From the NCBI RefSeq assembly GCF_025965215.1, contig NZ_JAOPXI010000062.1:1-51238 (forward strand): a DNA stretch of 51,238 nt, read 5' to 3'. A model generated the notes under the pieces. The model made no database searches, was not told the origin of the DNA, and was given only the letters and a program-made list of their open reading frames with translations. Positions within the stretch are counted from its first letter, which is position 1, and every line of letters begins with the position of its first letter. The DNA comes from Marmoricola sp. GTDB taxonomy: Bacteria; Actinomycetota; Actinomycetes; Propionibacteriales; Nocardioidaceae. A program made the translations under genes and the position numbers. Shown piece by piece: positions 42,255 to 51,238 of this stretch.

Positions 42255-44012
42255 TCAACCTCCGGGTGTCGGGCACGCGGTCCCGCGCGGCAGGTTGTAC
42301 GGCGTCGCGATCGTGTAGACCCCCGGATGCGGAGCCTCGAGCACGGTCCAGTACTCCTTGCCGTTCGGCTCCACCGGCTGCACCGACTTGCCCAGGCAAC
42401 CCTCGACGTCGACCGGAGCCACAGCGGGGTTGTCCGACTGCGGTGCCGGGATGACCTTGCCGTCCGGGTAGAGCAGGCTGAGCCAGGGCGAAGCCAGGAT
42501 CCGCAGCCGGAAGTCGCCGGGCTTGGTGACGTCGACCACGACCTGGCTGGCATCGAAGTGCACGACCTTCGCTGATCCGTCGGCCAGCGGTGCCGGTGAC
42601 TTGACGGCGTACAGGCGCCCGCCTGCACCGGTCCACACCGGGCTCAGGTACGCCAGGCCGTGGGTGATCAGACTGGCTTCCTCGGTCGCAGCCGGGTCGG
42701 TCTCGCCGTCGGCCAGGAACACGTAGTGCACCGCCCAGCGATCCAGCCACTGCCTGTACGCCGATGCGGTGAGCGGGGTGTCGACGTAGAACAGCGGGTT
42801 GCGCTCACGGTCGGCCTGACGGTTCCAGCCGCGCGCCATGTTCACGTACGGCGCCAGCACCGATGCCTCCCGGTGGCTCCGGGTCGGGACCACTTCGACG
42901 CGGGCCTCATCAGCGTGCCGGGCACGCAGCTGGGCTACCAGGGGGCCCACGTTCGCGGTCCACGTGGAGGCGGAGCGGGTGTTGACCACATCAGCAGTCG
43001 CGGTACCGACCTGCCAGACGGTGGCCGCGATCATCGCGGCGGCCAGGGCGTACCGCGCAGCCGACCTGCTCGACAGGCTGCTGACGGGACGCAGGATCGA
43101 CGGTGGCTTGGTCTGGGTGGCGATCGCGACCAGCACCACTCCCCCGAAGATCAGCGCGAGTCGGGTGACGTTGCTGCCGATCTCGGACGGGACCACCAGC
43201 ACCGCGATGACGCCGAGCGCGTACAGGGCCGACCCGAACCGCACCGTGCGCCAGGTCGAGGGCGCGAGCAGCATGCAGCACACACCGATGATCACCGGCA
43301 GGACGGCGGATTGCGCGTCCATCGGCTGCTCTCCGGAGAACGGGAACAGCAAGGCTGACAGCGCCACGACCAGGATCGGCGGCAGGCCCATGGCGGAGGC
43401 GATGCGGCGGCGCCCGCTCAGCCAGAGGGCCCCGGCGACGACCCCGAGGAACAGTCCGGCGACCGGGCTCGATGCGGTCGCCAGGAACGACAACAACGCG
43501 GCGGTCGCGGCACGACGCCACCGCAGCCGCGTGGTGATCGGACGCTCGGTGCCCAGCCTCGGGTCGAAGACGACCGTCACGGCGGCGAGCGCGAACATGA
43601 TGCCCAGGCCGAAGGTGACCCGACCCGAGAAGGCGTTGCCGGCAAGCGCGAACGCGCCGTACACCGCCGGCAGCAACGGGCGCCTGACGGCTCCGGTCCG
43701 CACGATCAGGTGCGCCAGCAGACCCGAGGAGACAACGCCGACGAACACCATCGTGCTGCGGACTCCGAGGTAGCCCATCACGTACGGCGAGAGCACGCTG
43801 TAGGAGACAGGATGCATCCCCCCGTACCAGGCAAGGTCGTACGCCATCCGCGGGTGCGCCCTCGCGAACTCCGCCCACGCGTCCTGTGCAGCGAGGTCAC
43901 CGCCGCCGTTCGCGACCAGCAGCAGCCAGATGAGGTGGAGGGTGATGGCGATCAGGAGTGCGGCAGGCACCGGCTGGGTGAACACACGCCAGCCGAGCTT
44001 CCGTTCACCCAC
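42255..44012 (-). CDS. large polytopic membrane protein with extracytoplasmic C-terminal domain
   Basis: The 585-residue protein has about ten to eleven hydrophobic segments in its first ~360 residues, then a soluble ~220-residue C-terminal region with DPAATEEASLITHGL and a beta-rich end containing two cysteines. The plan resembles GT-C glycosyltransferase-like proteins that databases often call MFS permeases, but no catalytic motif is certain. GTG 44012 is preferred because GGGGGAG lies eight bases upstream; the longer reading from GTG 44084 adds 24 polar residues. It is divergent from the SRPBCC gene with 84 bp between them. A role in cell-envelope glycan or polymer assembly is inference. 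Confidence 0.75.
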   Translation of the reverse strand: MGERKLGWRVFTQPVPAALLIAITLHLIWLLLVANGGGDLAAQDAWAEFARAHPRMAYDLAWYGGMHPVSYSVLSPYVMGYLGVRSTMVFVGVVSSGLLAHLIVRTGAVRRPLLPAVYGAFALAGNAFSGRVTFGLGIMFALAAVTVVFDPRLGTERPITTRLRWRRAATAALLSFLATASSPVAGLFLGVVAGALWLSGRRRIASAMGLPPILVVALSALLFPFSGEQPMDAQSAVLPVIIGVCCMLLAPSTWRTVRFGSALYALGVIAVLVVPSEIGSNVTRLALIFGGVVLVAIATQTKPPSILRPVSSLSSRSAARYALAAAMIAATVWQVGTATADVVNTRSASTWTANVGPLVAQLRARHADEARVEVVPTRSHREASVLAPYVNMARGWNRQADRERNPLFYVDTPLTASAYRQWLDRWAVHYVFLADGETDPAATEEASLITHGLAYLSPVWTGAGGRLYAVKSPAPLADGSAKVVHFDASQVVVDVTKPGDFRLRILASPWLSLLYPDGKVIPAPQSDNPAVAPVDVEGCLGKSVQPVEPNGKEYWTVLEAPHPGVYTIATPYNLPRGTACPTPGG

Positions 44013-44096
44013 CGACACGACTCCCCCTGTTGCGGGACTGGACCTGCTCGCGGTATCGCGACACCCGATCCTATGCGTGTCCACTATCTTGCCTCC

Positions 44097-44567
44097 ATGC
44101 CATTAGCGCGCCCCGGGGCACAGATCGAGATCGACGCACCGCTCGCGACCGTGTGGGCGGTGATGATGGACACCAGCGCCTATGGGGAGTGGAATCCATT
44201 TCTCTTCCGGGCGGACTGCGCGAACCCACCCAAACCGGGCGACCCGATCATGCTGCATGTGCGCTGGCCCAACGGGAAGACGCAGAGCTCCCCCGAACGC
44301 ATCAGCCAGGTCGTGCCCCCGTACGACGACCTCGGCACCACCCGGGCCCTGCTCGCCTACGTCTACGAAGGTCTGCCGAGCAGGCTCGGCCTGGTCAAGG
44401 GAACCCGCTTCCAGCGCCTGAGCCAGACTCCAGGGGGTCCGACCCTCTACGACACGGTCGAGGAATTCTCCGGACCCCTCGTGGCGCTGGCGGGCCCGGC
44501 CCGGGTGGCCGCCGGCTTCACCCAGCACGCCGAAGCGCTCAAGCTCCGAGCCGAGCTGCTCAGTTGA
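44097..44567 (+). CDS. SRPBCC family (START-like) protein
   Basis: This 156-residue protein has the SRPBCC helix-grip layout: an opening strand [16 protein letters not shown], the conserved YGEWNPF turn near residue 28, central strands and a long C-terminal helix ([16 protein letters not shown]). Such proteins bind hydrophobic ligands in a deep pocket; the ligand is unknown. Neither ATG 44097 nor the in-frame ATG 44073 has a clear ribosome-binding site; the shorter start is chosen by family length. The last 8 bp overlap the convergent cysA gene. Confidence 0.85.
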   Translation: MPLARPGAQIEIDAPLATVWAVMMDTSAYGEWNPFLFRADCANPPKPGDPIMLHVRWPNGKTQSSPERISQVVPPYDDLGTTRALLAYVYEGLPSRLGLVKGTRFQRLSQTPGGPTLYDTVEEFSGPLVALAGPARVAAGFTQHAEALKLRAELLS

Positions 44568-45546
44568 CGACCGACATCTCCGGCACCGAGCTGCCGCTAC
44601 CGTGAGTCGGCACCAGCCAGACGTCGATCCCGTCGCGCAGCCCGAGTGAGCGCTGGTGCGCCCGGGTCACAGTGACCACGATCTCCTCGTGGGCAGCATC
44701 GAGCAGCTCGACTGTCAGTCGCACCTCGAAGCCGACCCGCAGCTCGCGCACGATCCGGGCCGGTAGCGAGCCGGCGATCCCGGGGTGGGTGAACACCTCG
44801 ATGTCGTGCGGGCGGTAGAGCTTGCCGTCGATGACGGTCGTGGGGCCGAGGAAGCTCATCACGAAGTCGTTCGCCGGTGCGTCGTACAGGGCGTCAGGCG
44901 TGCCGACCTGCTCGATCCGGCCCTCGTTGATGACCACGATCTCGTCGGCCACCTCGAGGGCCTCCTCCTGGTCGTGCGTGACGAACACCGTCGTCACGTT
45001 GACCTCGTCGTGCAGCCGGCGCAGCCACTCGCGGAGCTCCTTGCGGACCTTGGCGTCCAGCGCACCGAACGGTTCGTCGAGCAGCAGCACCGTCGGTTCG
45101 ACCGCCAGGGCACGCGCCAGCGCCATCCGCTGACGCTGGCCGCCGGAGAGCTGGGAGGGCAGCCGGTTCGCGAACTGGGAGAGGTGCACCAGCTCGAGCA
45201 GCTCGTCGACGCGCTGGGCGATCTCGCCCTTGTCGCGCTTGCGGATCTCCAGGCCGAAGGCAACGTTCTTCGCCACGCTCATGTGCTTGAACGCGGCGTA
45301 GTGCTGGAACACGAACCCCACATTGCGCTTCTGCGGCGGCAGGTGGGTCGCCTCGGTGCCCTCGATGTTCACCTCGCCGGAATCGGCTGACTCCAGGCCG
45401 GCGATGATCCGCAGCAACGTCGACTTGCCGCCACCTGAGGGCCCGAGCAGCGCCGTGAGGTGACCGGTCGGCAGGTCGACCGACACGTCGTCCAGGGCGA
45501 CGAAGTCCCCGTACGTCTTCGTGATGTTCGAAACCTTGATGCTCAT
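44560..45546 (-). CDS. cysA: sulfate/thiosulfate ABC transporter ATP-binding protein CysA
   Basis: The 328-residue ATPase powers sulfate import at the cytoplasmic membrane. Motifs are Walker A GPSGGGKS (35-42), Q-loop Gln81, signature LSGGQ (133-137), Walker B LLLDEP (154-159) and the switch His191. The C-terminal ~90 residues form a TOBE-like regulatory domain. The segment [19 protein letters not shown] is typical of CysA. Its ATG overlaps the cysW stop by four bases (ATGA), so it is the last gene of a translationally coupled operon. It probably supplies sulfate for cysteine synthesis. Confidence 0.95.
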   Translation of the reverse strand: MSIKVSNITKTYGDFVALDDVSVDLPTGHLTALLGPSGGGKSTLLRIIAGLESADSGEVNIEGTEATHLPPQKRNVGFVFQHYAAFKHMSVAKNVAFGLEIRKRDKGEIAQRVDELLELVHLSQFANRLPSQLSGGQRQRMALARALAVEPTVLLLDEPFGALDAKVRKELREWLRRLHDEVNVTTVFVTHDQEEALEVADEIVVINEGRIEQVGTPDALYDAPANDFVMSFLGPTTVIDGKLYRPHDIEVFTHPGIAGSLPARIVRELRVGFEVRLTVELLDAAHEEIVVTVTRAHQRSLGLRDGIDVWLVPTHGSGSSVPEMSVVN

Positions 45547-46373
45547 TCGGACGTCTCCTTAGGACGCAGGATCGAGACCACGACCAGGCAGGCCATCGCG
45601 GCGAACGCGAGGATTGCCGCCACGGCGTACGCCGAGGTCTGCTCGAAGCCTTCGTACTTCTGCTCGACCACGAGCGTCGCGGTCTGGGTCTGGCCGGCGA
45701 TGTTGCCGGCCACGATCTTGATGGCGCCGAACTCACCGAGCGAGCGCGCCAGCGAGAGCACGATGCCGTACACGACGGCCCATTTGATCCCGGGCAGCGT
45801 GATCCGCCAGAAGGTCTGCCGACCGTTGGCGCCCAGGCTGCGCGCAGCCTGCTCCTGGTCGTCGCCGAGCTCGGTGAGCACGGGCACGATCTCGCGGATC
45901 ACCAGCGGCAGCGCGACGAAGACCGTGGCCATGATCATTCCCGGGGTCGCGAAGATGATCTTCAACCCCCAGCTCTCCAGGGTCGGGCCGAACCAGCCGG
46001 TGCGTCCGTTGTAGACCAGCACCAGAGCCAGGCCGACGACGACCGGCGAGACCGAGAGCGGTACGTCGATCAGGGCCGAGAAGATCCTCTTGCCGGCGAA
46101 GTCGTAGCGCACCAGCAGCAACGAGACGGCAACCCCGAACACCAGGTTGATCAGCACGGCGATCAACGTGATCTCGACGGTGAGCTGGAACGCATGCAGG
46201 ACGTCCGGCTCCTTGAGGGCGTCGAAGAACGCTCCGGCGCCGTCGGCGAAGGCGTTCTTGAACACCAGTGCGGTCGGCACGGCGACCAACGCGAACACGT
46301 AGCCGATCGTGACGACGCGCAGCGCGATCCGGACGGCCAGCGGCTCCCGGAGCCGCGAGGATTCACTCGCCAC
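45543..46373 (-). CDS. cysW: sulfate ABC transporter permease CysW
   Basis: This 276-residue permease has six predicted membrane helices and the EAA-type loop [32 protein letters not shown] (seen in part around residues 170-200), which contacts CysA. The [17 protein letters not shown] segment near the end is characteristic of CysW/CysT. It starts with GTG, overlapping the cysT gene by 11 bp, and its stop overlaps the cysA start. It pairs with CysT to form the membrane channel. Confidence 0.94.
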   Translation of the reverse strand: MASESSRLREPLAVRIALRVVTIGYVFALVAVPTALVFKNAFADGAGAFFDALKEPDVLHAFQLTVEITLIAVLINLVFGVAVSLLLVRYDFAGKRIFSALIDVPLSVSPVVVGLALVLVYNGRTGWFGPTLESWGLKIIFATPGMIMATVFVALPLVIREIVPVLTELGDDQEQAARSLGANGRQTFWRITLPGIKWAVVYGIVLSLARSLGEFGAIKIVAGNIAGQTQTATLVVEQKYEGFEQTSAYAVAAILAFAAMACLVVVSILRPKETSE

Positions 46374-47229
46374 GACGCGTCACCCTTCGCTGCAGGAGGT
46401 CTAGCCCGACGATGACGACGAGGGCCACGAGCAACAGGATCGCTGCGATCGCCGAGGCTCCCCGCTGGTCGCCGTTCTCCAGGTAGGACAACACCCGGAC
46501 CGAGGCGACCTCGGTGCGGTTGGGCAGGTTGCCCGAGAGCAGCACGAGTGAGCCGTACTCGCTGATCGCGCGGGCGAAGGAGAGCGCGGCACCGGCGGCG
46601 ATCGCCGGGACGAGGGCCGGCAGGACGATCCGCCGGAAGGTGGTCAGCCGGCCGGCACCGAGTGAGGCTGCTGCTTCTTCGACGTCACGGTCGAGCGACT
46701 CGAGCACCGGCTGGGTGGTCCGTACGACGAACGGGAGCGTGACGAACGCGATCGCGAGGAACACCGCGATCCGGGTGTTCGCGACATTCACACCGATCGG
46801 TGACTTCGGGCCGTAGAGCGAGAGCAGCACCAGGCCGGCCACGATCGTCGGCAACGCGAACGGGACGTCGATGATGACGTCCAGGGCTCGCTTGCCGAAG
46901 AACCGGTCCCGCACCAGGACCCACGCCAGTGCCGTGCCCATGAAGACGTTGAGGACGGTGACCAGCGCTGCCTGACCCACGGTCAGCCGCAGGGCTGCGG
47001 CAGTCTCCGAGCTGGTCACGGTCGCCCAGAACTCGCTCCAGCCCCCACCGCTCGCGGTGATCAGGACCGCGACGAGGGGGATCAGGACGAGAACGCTGAA
47101 CCAGGTGACGGCAACACCCAGCGCGAGCGTCGAGGAACCCCCGAGTGAACGCGTGCCCCGGGTGCGGCGCGTGCGCGCCACACCCGGGGTCGTCGTCGCC
47201 GTGGCCCGAGACTGGACCCCGGCGGTCAC
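46363..47229 (-). CDS. cysT: sulfate ABC transporter permease CysT
   Basis: This 288-residue permease has a basic Thr/Arg-rich N-terminal tail of about 30 residues and six membrane helices. The EAA loop ESLDRDVEEAAASLGAGRLT lies near residue 180, and FARAISEYGSLVLLSGNLP follows near 222, both typical of the CysT (CysU) subunit. It starts with GTG within the stop of the binding-protein gene (4-bp overlap), so the operon is translated as a coupled unit. Confidence 0.94.
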   Translation of the reverse strand: MTAGVQSRATATTTPGVARTRRTRGTRSLGGSSTLALGVAVTWFSVLVLIPLVAVLITASGGGWSEFWATVTSSETAAALRLTVGQAALVTVLNVFMGTALAWVLVRDRFFGKRALDVIIDVPFALPTIVAGLVLLSLYGPKSPIGVNVANTRIAVFLAIAFVTLPFVVRTTQPVLESLDRDVEEAAASLGAGRLTTFRRIVLPALVPAIAAGAALSFARAISEYGSLVLLSGNLPNRTEVASVRVLSYLENGDQRGASAIAAILLLVALVVIVGLDLLQRRVTRRGE

Positions 47230-48269
47230 TGCTTGCCCGTCTCCGCCTGGATCTTCGTGACGATGCCGTCCTTGACGTCGAAGAACTTCTTCGCCGCCGC
47301 TGTCCAGCCGCCGAAGTTCTTGTCGATCGTCAGCAGCGTGGTCGGCGTCGGGTATGGGTTCGACGGGTCGTTGGCGCCCGGCGTGGTGAAGGACCCGACG
47401 TCGACCAGCGGACGGAAGCCGGCCTTGGCGTAGTCGAGCTGGCCGGCCTTGCTCAGCACGAAGGCCAGGAACGCCTTCGCAGCAGCCGAGGACTTCACGG
47501 TGACCGCGGCCGGATTCTGGATCAGCAGGGTGTCGGACGGGACGATGTAGTCCAGCGGAGCACCGGAGGCGCGGGCAGCGATGGCCTCGGTCTCGTACGA
47601 GACGAGCACATCCCCCACGCCGCTCTCGAAGGCGGTGGTGGCCTCACGTCCGCTGCTCGGGAGCGCCGCGGTGTTCGCGAAGAACTTCTTCAGGAACGCC
47701 GTCGCGTCGGCCTCGGTGCCGCCACTCGCGATGACGTGACCCCACGCCGCCAGGATGTTCCAGCGCGCGGATCCCGAGGAGCCCGGGTTGGGGGTGACGA
47801 TCTTGATGCCCGGCTTGACCAGGTCGTCCCAGCCGGTGATGTGCTTCGGGTTGCCCTTGCGCACGGTCAGCACCACGACGGTCTGGCTCGCGATGCCGTG
47901 GGTCGGACCCGTGTCCCAGTCCTTCGCGACCAGGCCCGCGTCGACGAGCTTGGCGACGTCGGTGGCCAGGGAGAGGTGCACGTAGTCGGCCGGCTGGCCG
48001 GCGATCACCGCGCGGGCCTGGTCACCCGAGGCGCCGTACGACGTCGTGAAGGTGACGCCCTTGCCAGCGGGCGTGGCCTGGAAGTCCTTGATCAAATTCG
48101 TGTTCGGCTGCTTCAGGATCGAGAAGCCGACGAGGTTGACGGTGCCCTTCGTACCACTGGCCGAGGTCGAGCCGCAGCCCGTCACACCCACGATCGTTGC
48201 GGTCAGTGCGGCGGCCACAGCCACCCAGCGTCGTCGCGTCCCGCGGGCGCGGGTTCCCTGCATGCTCAT
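47226..48269 (-). CDS. sbp: sulfate-binding lipoprotein
   Basis: The 347-residue protein is the extracellular sulfate-binding component. A basic leader and hydrophobic stretch end in the lipobox GVTGC with Cys32 as the lipidated residue. Family features are the NPGSSGSARWNILAAWG segment, the SYETEAIAA strand, and TLLTIDKNFGGW near the C-terminus, as in Sbp/CysP. The ATG at 48269 has AGGGAGA about six bases upstream. It is the first gene of the sulfate operon and lies divergent from korA across 209 bp. Confidence 0.93.
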   Translation of the reverse strand: MSMQGTRARGTRRRWVAVAAALTATIVGVTGCGSTSASGTKGTVNLVGFSILKQPNTNLIKDFQATPAGKGVTFTTSYGASGDQARAVIAGQPADYVHLSLATDVAKLVDAGLVAKDWDTGPTHGIASQTVVVLTVRKGNPKHITGWDDLVKPGIKIVTPNPGSSGSARWNILAAWGHVIASGGTEADATAFLKKFFANTAALPSSGREATTAFESGVGDVLVSYETEAIAARASGAPLDYIVPSDTLLIQNPAAVTVKSSAAAKAFLAFVLSKAGQLDYAKAGFRPLVDVGSFTTPGANDPSNPYPTPTTLLTIDKNFGGWTAAAKKFFDVKDGIVTKIQAETGKQ

Positions 48270-48333
48270 GTCGTCTCCCTGGTCAGAGGATGTACGGGTA
48301 TGGACTTTGAATGTTGGGTAACTTACTACACTT

Positions 48334-48346
48334 CATTGGTTCAATG
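48334..48346. promoter_or_regulatory. palindrome in the sulfate operon promoter region
   Basis: CATTG-gtt-CAATG is a perfect inverted repeat about 65 bp upstream of sbp, with a further TCAATG half site at about 48352. The surrounding bases are AT-rich for this genome. It may bind a sulfur-responsive regulator, which is inference from position only. Confidence 0.4.
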
Positions 48347-48451
48347 GCAAATCAATGACCTGGTGAGCCGCGTCACTCCCGGCAATCCGGTGGTGAGATC
48401 ACCGCCGATCCGCGCTCCGGGCGACTAAAGTGTGGGTGGGTCGCCACCACC

Positions 48452-48465
48452 TAGAACGCGTTCTA
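48452..48465. promoter_or_regulatory. KstR-type operator upstream of korA
   Basis: TAGAACGCGTTCTA is a perfect 14-bp palindrome that fits the published TnnAACnnGTTnnA consensus of the KstR family of TetR repressors. It ends 13 bp before the ATG at 48479. Binding by KstR or a relative is inferred from the match; no kstR gene is in the window. Confidence 0.6.
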
Positions 48466-48478
48466 CTTTCGTCGTACG

Positions 48479-50496
<2,018 letters not shown>

Positions 50497-50500
<4 letters not shown>

Positions 50501-51238
50501 CCCCCGGAGTCAACACGCAAGAACTGCCGTTCCCGGGCCTGGCCGGCGTACCGACCAACGACGAACCGCAGAACCGCAAGGAGTACACCTCCGACCAGGA
50601 GGTGCGCTGGTGCCCCGGGTGCGGCGACTACGCCGTCCTGGCCGCGGTCCAGGGCTTCCTGCCTGAGCTCGGCCTGCGTCGCGAGAACATCGTGTTCGTC
50701 TCCGGCATCGGGTGCTCGAGCCGGTTCCCGTACTACCTCGACACCTACGGCATGCACTCGATCCACGGTCGCGCGCCGGCGATCGCGACCGGCATCGCCA
50801 CCTCGCGCGAGGACCTCTCGGTCTGGGTCGTGACCGGCGACGGCGACGCCCTCTCGATCGGTGGCAACCACCTGATCCACGCGATGCGTCGCAACGTGAA
50901 CATGACGATCCTGCTGTTCAACAACCGGATCTACGGCCTGACCAAGGGTCAGTACTCGCCGACCTCCGAGGCAGGCAAGATCACCAAGTCGACGCCGGTC
51001 GGCTCGGTGGACCATCCGTTCAACCCGGTCTCGCTGGCGCTCGGTGCCGAGGCGAGCTTCGTGGCCCGCACGATCGACTCGGACCGCAAGCACCTCACCT
51101 CGGTGCTCTCGGCCGCCGCCGCCCACCGCGGCACCGCGCTGGTCGAGATCTACCAGAACTGCCCGATCTTCAACGACGGTGCCTTCGACGCGGTCAAGGA
51201 CGCCGACACCAAGGCCGACGCCATCATCCCGCTGGTGC
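50497..51238 (+). CDS. korB: 2-oxoglutarate:ferredoxin oxidoreductase beta subunit KorB, 3' truncated
   Basis: The frame starts with GTG at 50497, overlapping the korA stop as GTGA, and runs open to the window end (about 247 codons seen). It holds the [4Fe-4S] ligand pattern WCPGCGDY near residue 43, a third Cys in GIGCSSRF and a fourth in YQNCPIF. The thiamine diphosphate/Mg2+ motif GDGDALSIGGNHL is followed by NNRIYGLTKGQYSPTS. It forms the catalytic partner of KorA. The C-terminus lies outside the window. Confidence 0.94.

Noticed and set aside
40914-42575. A 553-codon open frame on the plus strand.
   Set aside because: It is the mirror of the DUF2235 gene and the end of the polytopic membrane gene, both of which have clear family motifs. 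The product is Arg/His/Gly-rich without recognisable domains.

Overview
This is a 51 kb stretch of high-GC DNA with strong G/C preference at third codon positions, frequent GTG starts and tightly overlapping genes. It carries F420-dependent luciferase-like oxidoreductases, a GAF-ANTAR protein, two DUF2510 proteins, a PASTA protein and a fused gamma/alpha KorA. Together these point to an actinobacterium, most likely a Nocardioides-like member of the Nocardioidaceae. That placement is inference; there is no rRNA gene to confirm it. I see no tRNA, rRNA, CRISPR array, transposase or phage gene.

Positions 1-10520 hold an acyl-CoA/F420 catabolic cluster. The forward run is a 5'-truncated AtuA-like gene, a crotonase-fold gene, an acyl-CoA dehydrogenase and an F420-dependent oxidoreductase. 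A fused double-TetR regulator faces a nitronate-monooxygenase-like gene across a promoter with repeated ATTTACTT boxes. Two overlapping GAF-LuxR regulators and a second F420-dependent oxidoreductase follow. The substrate cannot be read from the sequence; a branched or terpenoid-like acyl-CoA is a guess.

Positions 10493-29033 are a surface and secretion region: a 1021-residue secreted beta-rich protein with an internal 123-residue duplication, a divergent ice-binding-like (DUF3494) protein with Ig-like repeats, a STAS anti-anti-sigma factor facing a GAF-ANTAR regulator, an 890-bp mostly non-coding leader region with one small ORF, and a giant 3545-residue Sec-exported RTX protein with long-period super-repeats.

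Positions 29153-44567 are a mixed set: a short-chain dehydrogenase, a UvrA-like ATPase, a CorA-type channel with a GQN filter, a K+ channel-like protein, divergent DUF2510 proteins, a low-affinity iron permease-like protein, a SnoaL-like protein facing a GAF-LuxR regulator, a DUF2235 hydrolase, a large polytopic membrane protein and an SRPBCC protein.

Positions 44560-51238 hold a four-gene sulfate ABC importer (sbp-cysT-cysW-cysA, minus strand, every junction overlapping) divergent from korA-korB, 2-oxoglutarate:ferredoxin oxidoreductase, which runs off the window. A perfect 14-bp palindrome matching the KstR operator consensus lies 13 bp before the first possible korA start codon.
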